NCBI RefSeq assembly: GCF_018691265.1
Contig: NW_024881303.1
Location: 7,867,777 to 7,931,776 of the forward strand
Direction of reading: 5' to 3'
Length of the DNA: 64,000 nt
DNA from: Tyto alba
Lineage: Eukaryota > Chordata > Aves > Strigiformes > Tytonidae
Of this stretch, positions 1-12,042 are shown piece by piece. A program made the translations under genes and the position numbers. Positions within the stretch are counted from its first letter, which is position 1, and the number at the start of each line of letters is the position of its first letter. Under the pieces are notes generated by a model. The model had not been told where the DNA came from and did no database searches. It saw only the letters and a list, made by a program, of their open reading frames with translations.

Positions 1-1665
1 TTTTTTGCAACAGGTTAATTCCCTGCCAATTCAAACAATAAGCCTGTGACACTTGAAGGAAGGTTTACATAAGCCTTTTACAGAGACCAGTTTTGCTGGA
101 AAGACTATTAGCTGAAACAACACCAAAGTTTCTTTCAGCAAAATCAATTAAAAATTACATGCTGAAAACAGAAGCTGAATGCCTTTCCTAATTACAGACA
201 GCCACTGTTAACAAAGAAACTCTTATTATTGTGTTGTTTGCTTTTTCCATGGGTCAAGACATTGTATACATGGGATCCCTCATGTTCTCTGTTGTTTTTT
301 GGGGGGGTTTTGGCAACTGGTGAATTTGTTTATTCTCATCTCATGCCCTTTTTCACATATGGAGCCAGATCTTGTTTCCCCTGAAGTCAAGGGGCTTTCC
401 CCAGGGAGGTAAATTAGCAATTGAACTGGATCTGTGACTGATACCAGCGTGCCCTGCAAGGCAAACTGGCTGGCTGGGGGGGGGCTATCCAGGGATTACC
501 ATTGGTTTGCTTAGGTGCTATGCATAGCTCTGTTTTTTTAGCAAATAAAGATCAATATTTTGTTTAATTGGGTGCTTCTAAGCTTTTCTGAAAGGTTTTT
601 GCTTGAATGTGCTACAGTAGATGCATCTGTAGGTAGTCCTTGCTGTATTTGATGTCTCCCTCTTCCCCACCCTGATTCAGCAACATGCAGGCAGGGGCAT
701 GTTGTTTGCATCCGAGAGGAAAGGGTGGGATACAGCTCAGCCAGTGCCAGAACGGGTTTGCGTTTGCGTCTCCACTGCAGAGCACCATGACCTCAGCTGT
801 GGGATCTGGTCCCTGTCGCTTCGGGACCTCGATTCAGGAGAGCTCCTGGGCTTGGTGCTTCCCTGGAGTGGGGCCCTGAAGGCAAGAATAGATACGCGTA
901 AGCAGAACAAAATGAAGGATGTGCTATGTTATGAGAACAGCGGAAAGAATGAAATATAAGCTGCTTTTACAGTGAATGAGTGAAGCAAATCAGCTAAAAG
1001 CTGCAAATTGGCACAGAAGAGCGAGCATACCAACAGCCCCATCCCTACAACAACCGCTTAGTGCAGATGAGAAGTTTTCATGCTGGAGTCTCTGGAAATG
1101 CTTCCTTCAGCTTTAGAAAATATAAAGGAATGTCTCTTAGGGTCAGGAGTGTAGTAATGTCTGTAGCTATCTCATCTGACAGTCAACAGCTCGTGTAGAC
1201 TGATTTGTGCTTCTAGACAGTGCATCTTCCACATTGTTTTCCACTCAGATGTGGTTGTTGGATGCTTACAAGCTGGGCTCTTTTACAGCCCCTGGCATGC
1301 ACTGTTTAAAGTGTTGTTTCTCTGCACTTGATCGAATGGAAAGTGCAGAGAAAAAAACCCAGCCTCTCACGTTTCCATGTCATGTTTAATCAGTCACTGT
1401 GCAGGACAGTTTAGTCCTGATTTACAGTTATGCTTACGGAGAGCAGTCCTGTTTTGAGATTCACATATCGGATCACTGTGCCCCATTGACTCCACTGTAT
1501 ATAGTCTGTGAACTTTAATGCAACTTTCCACATGACTAAGGACTACTGAATAGCCTACAGAAGTTATTGGCTCTGCTAGTGTCTACTTTTCCTTTATGGT
1601 TATATAAAGGGATTGATTTGAAACCTGCAAACCCTGCACATAATGAGTTTGTATAAATCATTAAA

Positions 1666-1735
1666 ACCCAGAGCTTGAAGGGGCCTCAAGAGTTTGTCCA
1701 GTTCACCCACCTGCCTGAAGGCTGGATAACCTTTA
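1666..1735 (-). repeat. Old CR1-like LINE fragment
   Basis: The stretch AGCTTGAAGGGGCCTCAAG, followed by a TCCAGTTCACCCACCTGC-like segment, resembles the reverse complement of the CR1 LINE 3' region found throughout bird genomes (the form GGAAGGGGCCTC ... CCAACCCCCTGC). It is diverged and short. The identification is by eye and from memory of the family consensus. Confidence 0.5.
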
Positions 1736-4700
1736 CCTAAATGCAAGTCTCCTACTTTCACTCTTCTCCTTTGGTGTAGTTGTTACATTTGCATGTAATA
1801 ACTTGTGTACTGCACTCTTACAGGCACAGACTCTCATTTACTGAGCGTTTGAAATGAGAGCTCAGTGTTCATTGGAAATTCTGGTACTGGTGCAGTAAAA
1901 ATAAGCAATACTGCTCATCTGTGGAGGGGATAAGTGATTAGACATGACTTGTGTTCTGTCATTCTCTTCTTGACTAATAAATCCTTGTGAAGGCATTTCA
2001 CAATTAAAAAGCATGCAGATGCAATTTAAGAGGTAGCTACTGTAGTAGTAGTAGTGATTACAGACAAGTTCTTAAAGAAAGGAGTCCAGAATTAGACTCA
2101 ATCTTTAAGTCCCAGAGCACCTGGGAATTTTTAGGTTAGAACTTCTAAAACTAAGAAGCTTTTCTACAAAAAGACTGTTTTTTCTGCCTCTCCTGCCCTC
2201 TTCATTCTTTCTTAAGGACATGAAGGTCGTGAGAAGGAATAAAAATAAGAATTGAAATAGATTTTAAGATGTTACGTAAAATTTATTTTTAAAAACTGCC
2301 CCTAAATATTATTGCTACCTTTTTAGCCAGAACTGCTCATCTGACTTTTAACATGTTCCCTGATACCAGGGGTATTGAGGCCTATGATTTTAAGGACACA
2401 ATTTTGAAAACTTGCTCTGAGATCTCCAGGACTGCCTAGCATTAATCCAGTCATTTTATTGATCTTTGTACCCACCTCGAATTGAGGAAGCTTTCAATAT
2501 TAATGTCAGAGAATATGACCCCCGAGTTAGCATTAGAGAGGCTGATATATATATCTGAGGAAAAGGTCTTTGTCAACCTTAATAAATGTTTTGTTCAATT
2601 TTTTATAACAAAGATTATGCCAACAAAATGCTGCTCCCTCTGACTTGCTGAAATGGAAGATTTCTTTCAACGTGACGTGTTGCAGCAGGTGAAGCTACTA
2701 TGTATGTAAGGGAGACAATGAGAAAATCAGTATTGTTGACATTCTTGGCCTGCAGCAACTGCTGTAGCTATCCAAGGAGAATTTGACTTACTCTTTTAGC
2801 TGTGGTAGAGATCAGTGTCTGATGTTTCCTTGGTCAATAATCCCAATGTTTAGATTTTGTCTGTTATGCCAATGAGCATGTAGGTACTCTGGTTTTATGC
2901 GAACAGACGAATTTTGTACAGTTATTCAGCAACTTTTAATATCAATGGTGCACCATTGTAACACCTTCTCTTTAGATTCTAGTTCAGAGTCATCAGCTGC
3001 CTGTAACGATACAGAAATAAACCGAAAATAGGAACACAGTAGAAAATTTCAGCTATTACATCGCAACACTGCAGTAATAGTTGTGTTTTACAACGCAAAA
3101 TTTCTGTGGGAGAAAATTCCATCTTCTGCCAGCGGTGTCCTGGGCAGGACAGCGGGCACAGCTTTGCTTCTGCCCTCTGCGCGGCAGCCAAGCTGGTGCT
3201 GGGGCTTGTAGTTAGCTGCTGGTGCAGGCCAGGATGTAGATGGTGAAGCCTATTCCCATGGAGCAAGGGGAACACATTACTCATCATTTGGCCTCTGAGT
3301 CATAACACCTTTGCTGTTAATAGGATCAAGAACCTCCTCTTTTATGAGGCTGTGCCTAAAGGCACAATTTAGTCTCAGAATTGTATTACCCGATTATTAT
3401 TCCACTAAAGCAGGTGGCGGAATTCCAGCTGACAACAATGGAAACGGGAGCAAGCCTTCAAGTCTCAACCATGTACAAGGTGTGATATATTCAAAGCCAC
3501 AGAGATCCCCCATGCTCTGAGCTGATTTCTTCTGAATCAATTAAAGTTTCACAAGCATGATTTATTATTAATATCTAGAGCCACTTTCACAAATCTCTCA
3601 GCAGCATAGTAGAGAAGTGCTCCTGAATCACCAAAATTCCCTCCAGCTAGGAGAGGTTATTTACTAGCTAAATCTCCCATCCAGGCATACTGCCACGGCA
3701 AAGCCCATACAATAAGGATGTGAATGTCTGCATCTGAACCATTTCTGATCTATGCCATTTCAAGGAAGGCAGCAGTGTCATGGGCCTTGCTGAAGTGGGT
3801 CCATGGCTTCTGTGTTTATTGTGTTGGAGAATGAAGGGGGATGGGAGACAGGGCTGAGGCTGGGGGGAGAAGGAGAGAAATTGGGAAAAGCAGGGTTAGC
3901 TGTGCAAGGTAGCAGGGGGAAATTATTCCCCATGCAAACCTGTGTGGTAGAAGGGGTGGTAGGAAGTGATCCTTTCAAATAAGGCTGTGTGTGCTGTTGT
4001 AGGAAGGCTGCAGTTTCGGTGTGCAGGCTCTGTGCCACCTGTGTTAGCGTGTGTGTGTGACATTTAGCATATGGGCTTTGGGTTTTCTCCCCTCTTCTCT
4101 GGATCTGGTTACGTTCCTTTTGACATTTACCTGAGTGTGAGAATGTAGCAAGGTCCCGTGTCCTTGCTGACTTGGGCCTAGAAGCTCAATTAGTGTGCTT
4201 TGTATTTCTGTTTGTCAGTATCTCTTGACCATAAATTGAGGAATTGTATGCTTATCTATGTTTTGGGGATTTTGGCACAATCTTGGCAATTGAATGTAGC
4301 CTTAGACACTGCATGCACCTTATCTTAGATTTTCCCTCTTCTTTTTTAAGGATTCTTCTCAGCTGGAGTTCCCCTTTCAGTACTTCTCATATCACTAGTT
4401 TGAAACCTAGTGCCCAAACATCAACTTTACAGCCAGAACTTTTACTTTCAGCCACTGTTGAGCACAGAAGGGAGTAAAGATCTTGGCAGCTGGCTCCTGC
4501 TTCTTGCTTCTCTGCCCAGCCTTGATAAATGAGAAGTCCAAGGAGCTGCTCTGACTCATGCCAGCTGGCCGAGCTCCCAAAGAGACAGCCCACCCACCAC
4601 GAAGGTCAGAGCGTGGCACTGCCCAGAGCAAGAGCCAGCCCTGCCAGTGCTGATCCTGCCGGGGTCTCTTTGGGGCCAGGGCCAACCCCCCCAGGAGGGT

Positions 4701-5645
4701 TACAGCTTTCCAACTCCTTTGTGCTGCTTTGAGATGAGGCAAGCCAGCAGAAGCTTCAGCTGGTCCAACTCACACATTGAATCAGAGAGTTAATTGCAGT
4801 GTTGTGATGGCCGATCGATGGCAGCCAGTAAGCTGGTGGTAGGTTTGAGATGGAACTAGTGTAACTCATACCTGAACTCTCAGGCTTTTTCCCTACACAA
4901 AGAGCAAATGCCCAAATAAGCCTTTATTGCACCATATCTGTTAAATGGATAGCTTTTATCTATGACTGAGCCACTTGAAACATACTTTCCTGTCTGCTTT
5001 CAGAGAGGAAATACTAACCTGTGCTTCTTGTTGGAAATCATGACGGTTTGGAAAAGAATTAGAGCAAGGTGAGATCTGCTTTGGAACCTCCTAAAACCAC
5101 AAGATGTCTGCAACTCAAGTGGGCTGAAGTCTGATTCATGGAGAGTCTGTGTTGCACATCCCCCCCCACGCTCTTTTGATCTAGTGAAACTGCCATCCTC
5201 ACTGATGCTCAAATAGGTGACTACCCTGAGAGGGATAGCCCCAGGGGGAAAGACAAGTATTTTGTGATAAAAGTAAGAGCAAACTGTCTTGCAGTCTGCC
5301 CTATTTACTGCACCTCATCATCTCCAGTCATAGCTGCCTTTGGGGACCTTCAAGACTGACGGCTTTCCCCAAGCCACAGGGCAGCTGGGAGAAGTTCCTG
5401 CCAGAGCTGTTGAGTGCTGCTTCCCAGCATCAGCCAGTGGCATCTCTGGATCCCCGCTGGCCAGGAAGCAAGACAGCAAATTACAATTATTGCCATGAAC
5501 CAGTTAAGCAACGTTGGACTGGAGATGTCAGATGACAGTTTCTGGAGGCCTAGCTGTTACCTCTGCATGAGTTACCTGATACTCCATGCCACATTTATCT
5601 CCATGTTCTGTCATGTCTAGGATGGGTTAATTGAAGTCATTGTTT

Positions 5646-5669
5646 GACTGACTGAGAGACTGACTGAGA
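5646..5669 (+). repeat. Perfect 12-base tandem duplication
   Basis: GACTGACTGAGA occurs twice, back to back, with no mismatch. It is a minor simple-sequence expansion in intron DNA. Confidence 0.85.
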
Positions 5670-8600
5670 AAGTAGGGACTTTCTCTTCATTTTCTTACAA
5701 CCAGACTCATGCTGAAATTCTTCACGTCTTCTCCAGGGAAGCTCCTAATATTTCCAAGTCTTTGCTCTGCTTGTGTCTTCCTTGAGACCTTGCTGTGTTT
5801 TGGGGTGGTTCAAGCTGTTCTCCTGTTCCCTGGGGGGATGCATCCAGTTAGAAGACTGCTGTCTCTCGACAGAGTTGGCTTACAGATGTGAGCCCATAAT
5901 TCCCATAGGCTCCTGGTCCCTAATTCCCTCAAGCCCACGCTGAGTGTGTGAGGGTGACTGTAGCCACTGTATATAACACAGGCACCACTCGCTCGCAGGC
6001 TTTTCCTTGGTCTGTGTTGGCAGGGCCATTCACAGCATTGTCCAAGTGAGTGACTGCGACCCAGGCACTGTTATGTTAGGAAGAATTTCAACATCAGTTA
6101 CACATCTTGGCTTTAGGTTTCATTCTGTCTCTCCGGACATCAGAAGTAGTCTCAGAAGTTTCAGTGTGGCTTCTGCAAATGAAAAAACAAACTTTATTGT
6201 ACAGGATTTGAGCTCTATTGCTTTCTTGGGGAGCATCTGCTCTTTTGGGATGTTTTCCCTTTGTTTCTCTGCCACTGGGAAGGGACAGCATTTTTTCTGG
6301 TGACACTGCTGAGCATAGCTAACATGCTGAAGTATCTGAGCTGCAGGAAGGCTGGCACTTCCAGTCAGATAGATTAAAAAGGAAAATTTACTTTCCCTTT
6401 GCTCTCAGTCACCTTCCTTATTCTGAAGGGCTGGAGGAGGGACGGATGGATGGACCCAGTGTGCTGTTGCCAGCATGGCTGTAGAGGTTGTCTGGGGAGA
6501 AGTGTGTGCTGGGTAAGAGACGTCTGTGTGGATCATGTTCTCGCCCTAATGGCTTTTCTCCCCCCATCCTCCTGCCACTGAAGTCATTAATGCCTGTTAA
6601 GCCAGGATGGAAACAAACCCAAACAACAACAGTCTACAAAATAATTAAGTCACTCCAGACTGTTTTGTTTGTTTTGTTTTTTTTTTTTTTTTTCTTCAGT
6701 GAAGCAGTTATTCTCCTGTCATCCCATTTTTAGCCAGAGTGGAAGCAATTGACAGGAGAATATCGATTCCCCTCCTGGCAGGGCAGTCACTGGATCTGCT
6801 CCATGATGGGAAGGGTGAGGGGCCTTCCCTTGCCTTGTCTCTGGGGGAAGAATCTCCCTAAAGAAACTCCTGTGAGCCTTGCTGAAAGCCCTGGTTTTGT
6901 GCAGCCCCTCCCGGTGAGTCACAGCCTCTGGCTCCTCTGAGAGCCCTCTGTACTGGTTGTGTTTTCTCTCAGCCCACTGCAGGGTTAACCCTTCTGTGGT
7001 TTCACCCAGGCGCTCTCATGCGTATATACGACCCATCCCACTCACTGGCTGATGATGTAGATTGTGGGTGCCAGTAATCTGTGGTTTATACCAACAACAG
7101 GCCAATATATGGGACTCACACAGAGTGAGGGAAGATTTTTCCAGTCTTGCTCATCTGAGTAGGACTTGATCCTAGGAATGGCTGAGGCTGTGTAATGGGA
7201 CAGTGCTGTGGAGCAGGGTACTGCATGACACGAACAAATGCATTGGAGTTTGGCAAAAAGCAGCAGTTGCAATGGGGAGGATGAACTCCTGTGGTAGCAC
7301 TGCAGAGAGCCATGACACAGCTCAGCCGGAGCAACCCGGGAATCTCTCAATTCCTATAGCTTGTGACACGAGTAATGTGAAGCGTTGTCCTCTGCTGAGG
7401 GCGAAGGCTGCAGCTGTGACATGCACAGGGCATTTCTCTTGCTGCTGAGGTTGGTTGTAGCATGTGGGGAAGGGCTGGATTCCCCCTCCATCGCTGCACC
7501 TCCCTGGCACACAGCACCCTTGCTGCCCCGAGAAGCACGGATGGGACAGAGCATGGAAGGGCAGGTTCAGGTAGGGAAGCAACATGGCCATGCTGCTGGA
7601 GGAGAAGGCGACTTAAATCACCAGAAAGAGGGACCTTGCTGTCTTTCACTTCTAAAAAGCAGCCCTGATGGCACCTTAGTGGCTGGCCAGTGCTAAACCT
7701 GAACGCTTTCCTTTAAAGATTCAGGAAGAAGCTAAGCCTGAATCCATGTTCTGTCTCGTTTATGCACATGAGGTAAAAGCCACAGGGTTGCTAGTCAGAC
7801 GCTAGAAAAAGATCCAGCTGCCCAGGGCAACTGAGGACAAAGGGGAGCTCTGCTTGCTCGACTGCTGGTTTAACAGTAAGTCACCGCATGTTTGAGTAAT
7901 GCATCACTAGTGCCAGAGCTCTGACGTCTGTGGTACGAAGGTGCTGTGTGGGCACCGGAGCCGTCGGGCTGTGGAGCGCTTCACCCCAGTGTGGAGAAGC
8001 ACTTGGCAAAGAAATTTGCCATACAGGCTCATCTGGGGATGCACAGAGGAAAGTGTTTCTGCCCGATCCCTGAAGCTTGGATTAGCTCTGAGGCAGAACC
8101 TGCTGCATCTGAACATCATACTAGTAGTTGTCAGCTGCGCCTGGTCCGTGTCTGGGCAGAGCCCCTCTGGAAGCATGCTTTGGTTGCTGTGGGGGAAGGA
8201 AAGGGTGTTGATAAGGGTTGTCTTGTTGGGCGATTTCTGTTTTGAGTCATTCCGGTCATGGTGGAGGTTGCCGGTGATGCCAGGAATGACAGCAAGCGCT
8301 TGGTCAGGGGGACAGCAAACCAAATGCCAAAGGGTTGAGTTGCAGGGGTGGCTGTAAGAGACCCAGACATGAGTGATGGAAGTGCAGAGATTCAAACCCA
8401 GTACTACAAAATTAAGGAACTGGCTGGAAAGGAAGCAAGCTGGGTTTGCATTCATAGCACTGTGGTGCTTCCCAAGTCACCACAGGGACATGTGAGGTGG
8501 GAAGTGAAAGTAACCCTGTGTTTAAAAGCTGGTGCCCGATGTGCATGGATGTAATCCTAATGTGAAAGTGGCTGCTATGTCATGGTGTGGTTGCTTTCCT

Positions 8601-11073
8601 GTTCCAGTCTAGCACAAAGTACGTTGCAGCACCCACGCTACCATCCCCCATGCAGCGTTCTCTGCTCTCACAACCCTACTGTGAAATCATTTCTCGTGCA
8701 AAGTCATGAAGAGGTTTGCAAACCGTTTGTGAAGTAAAGCACTGTGAAGTCTGCTTGAAAACAGAAGTGGGGGACAGGTAAACCACATGTGTATGGTGTC
8801 CCCAAAATGCAGAGAGGACATGGGTCATCTCTTGTTCCTTGTCTGCACAACCTATCTAGAACAGTTCCACGGATTCATTAGCTTTAATGTATCTTTTGTG
8901 GGTGATGCATTTCAGCATGTTAATATTAAAATAATTCACTTTTTGTTCCTTTTTCTCAGGGCAGTAAAGAGACATTCTGCTCTTTCAGAGCCTCTATGGT
9001 CTTCCATTAGTCCTCAATCAATTATTTATTCATGGAAAGAGTATCTGAAAGCAGCAGTCCAGTCTGAGAGTAGCAGCACTTGACTCTGTAGATGAGTTTG
9101 AAGTACTTGTTGACTGAACCCACTGGAATTGTCGATAACATTAAGAACTGCTTTCCTGCCACAAAATAAAAATACAGCCTTGTAGGTGGAGTGTGCTAAA
9201 CTTTGATGAGGATATGAGCTAAAAGCCAATGCACTTTAGAAGTCACCTAGGTGTACCTTTAGCAAGCACAGACAAGGAGTTTTTCTAAAAAACATCTTGC
9301 CTTCAAGTTGACTAACTTTTCTGTTGTGATAGAAAATGTGTATTGTTGTGTAATTCTGACCTGTGTAAACATGGAAGGCTTAGATACAAAATCTTCAGTA
9401 CTGAGTTTTGATCTGGTTTGGTGCTATTATACCTCTCAGCAAAGATTTCTGTCTGATTTGCCTGTGTCTTGTCTCCCTAGATTAGAAATAAGTTTCAGTG
9501 AGGATGTGTGGTGTCTTTTTCCTGCAGAAAAGGATTTATAATCAAGACACTCAAGCATATAATCAAGGCCTGTGTAAGTGAGAGGAACCTGGCAGTTTCA
9601 GATCTTCCCCAGTTAAGACAGTAAAATCCGAGCGCCCTGTTGTGCGTGGTAGCCATGTCAGCTGAGCATTGATTAACTTGTGCTCTAGGTTACTTCTGTT
9701 TTTCTTGCAATCAGGCAACCAAGACACCTAATTTGGGAACTTAGATAGCCTTGCCAGCTGGTGAGTCAAATTTTAGAGGGTCTGAACTGCTTAGGGAAAG
9801 CACATGTGTCTCCCTGTGCTAGCTGAAGAGGAAGTCCTGACCAACATGACTTGTGGGTTAAGTAGCTGATGTGATATGGGGGCAATACCAGCCGGCATTG
9901 TTCATGGGCAGTTTGGGGTCTGTTTGCTGCCTGCATGGCATTTGGGGTGACACATGGGATATAGTCTGTCCCTGTTGGCCTGGCACAAAGCTCAATGTCA
10001 CTGGTTCCTGCATGAAGGCAGCTTGGGAGGAGTCCCCAGGAGTGGGAGGGGAATTGCAGAGAGCTCAGCATGCCCAGCCAGGAATTTCACCTGACTCTGC
10101 CCTGCTTATCCAGGATATTTGGGCTTCACACAGCCCTGGATGAATCACTTATAATGAGTGAACAGCAACAGTAATCCACATGAAACAAGTAACTAAATCT
10201 TGGGATAATGACCCATTTGCTAGGCTTCTACAAATACCTCTTCCATCTGATTTCACTGCTGCTATTTAAGTGATTGTTGTGGTAAAAAGCAGGAAGATCA
10301 GAGCAGTCAGAAAAGCACTTTGTTTGCCCTAAGGTTCTCTGGAGTCTTAGAAAAAAGAGAATCAATGATATTGGTAACGGTCCCTATTTTTTTAAGAAAC
10401 CACTCTGAAGATATCATCTCCTAGAAAATATACTTAAACTATGTTCCGAGGGAGACTAGGCAGGACCCTTCTTTCAGAGTACTGGGATGCCTGTGTGCTT
10501 TGTGCCCACAATGTGTCACTAGTATGGAGATTGCTCTTTTGCTGTGTGCATAAAAATTCAGTGCGGACGGTGAGATTTTCGAAAGCATCCGTGCTGGCCT
10601 ACTGTTGCTCCTTCAAAAGTTAATAATTTGGCAGTGGAAATCTACAGCTTGAAGCAAAGTGATTTTAAAAATCCCATCTAAAAATACAGTACTTCTGCCT
10701 TCAGCTTTGTTCATTCCATTATAGAAAGGAGATTAGCACCTATAGCCTTAGTTTTATAAATCTGGATCTGTAATTCAGAGCCTTAATAAAGTTAAGTAAT
10801 TTTTTTCTGAGGTGCTAATCTAAAATTGACATAACCTGACAGGACTTTTTTCCACCGATTTCTCTGGATTCAGGATCAGGCTCAGAGTAAAGTGAATCTT
10901 ACCCGTATCAGATGAATATGGATAAGTTTGCCTGACTAGACATACAGGTTCAATGCAGGAGTGTCTTCCCCACAAAACCCTGCTGGCATTACCAATACTA
11001 GCACAGGTTGGTTTGCTGCCCAAGCTGTTACCAGAGGCAGTCTGCACACACGATTGTGATGGATAGGGCCGCC

Positions 11074-11096
11074 TTTATTTATTTATTTATTTTTTC
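11074..11096 (+). repeat. (TTTA)n microsatellite
   Basis: This is a short TTTA tandem array grading into a T run, within the first intron portion. Confidence 0.8.
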
Positions 11097-11678
11097 CTTT
11101 GATATTTCCTGGAGTGGAACATTCCTCCTAAGACTGGGAGTGTGGGGAGGGTGTATTTCATTGCAGCTGTGAGATCAGCAGTGAGAACACAGGAGAGTCC
11201 CTTTGGTGTGAGCTGCTCTCTGATTCCCCCAGGGCAGGCTTAGTGGCACGCAGTGGTGAAATGGGGACATGTTACTCTGTGCTGGTGGAAGGAGGAGCCT
11301 TTTCAGCAGTACGGTCCAACCCTGATCCTACCAGGAGATCTTGGAGCAGGGACAGGGCCTTCATGCAGCTCCACGGTGGGCTGGGGACAATTGGTGATGG
11401 TTAATCATGGGTAACTCCTTCACTCCATCTTGAAGCACTGAGGCCACATTATACTATGGGCACAAGCCTGATGGCATTTTAATTTCTGTATTGGTCTTTG
11501 AATCAATGTTGGTCTATTTTTTGTCAAGATGACATAACAGGGTTATGCTTTTTTACCTCATTTGGCACTTGGTCATAAATCCACACCTGGTTCTTGTTCA
11601 TGCATTTGGGTCTTGAGTCCGTTGTATGCCTCCTCTGAAGACATCAGGCAAGGGGACTCACAGAAAGAAGCATTGTGG

Positions 11679-11697
11679 TTTTTTTTTTTTTTTTTTT
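11679..11697 (+). repeat. Poly-T run, 19 bases
   Basis: A pure T homopolymer in intron DNA, followed by a pyrimidine-rich stretch. No SINE body or target-site duplication is visible on either side. Confidence 0.85.
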
Positions 11698-12008
11698 CTT
11701 TCCCTCTTTTTCTGGCAAGGGTAAAATAGGAGCTCTGTTGGGACAAACTCAGAAAGTGATGTTTCAGGGCCAGCAAATTCCAGTGTCGCTGCCCAGTGGG
11801 ACCGAGGAATCTATCACAGGACTAGGCTGGCGGCTCATCCGGAGAGGGAGTGCGTGGCGTGCATACCAAGAGCTGGACACGAAGCCTTTTTCTGTCCAGC
11901 TCTCCCCTTCCAGCAGTAAACGGGAGGACGTTGCTCTGGGATTCAGGGAAATACCTCAAGTGTAACTTCTCTTTCCTGACTAGAGTCCCACATAAAAGAG
12001 CACCAAGT

Positions 12009-12042
12009 AATATATATATTATATACACATATATATATATAA
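12009..12042. repeat. AT-dinucleotide microsatellite
   Basis: Alternating TA units are interrupted by TTATA and CACA. The array causes the low-complexity Tyr/Ile run of the chance frames read through it. Confidence 0.85.

Noticed and set aside
7907..8455. 182-codon open frame, minus strand
   Set aside because: A 138-codon frame lies on the opposite strand at the same place, and neither resembles a known protein or retrocopy.
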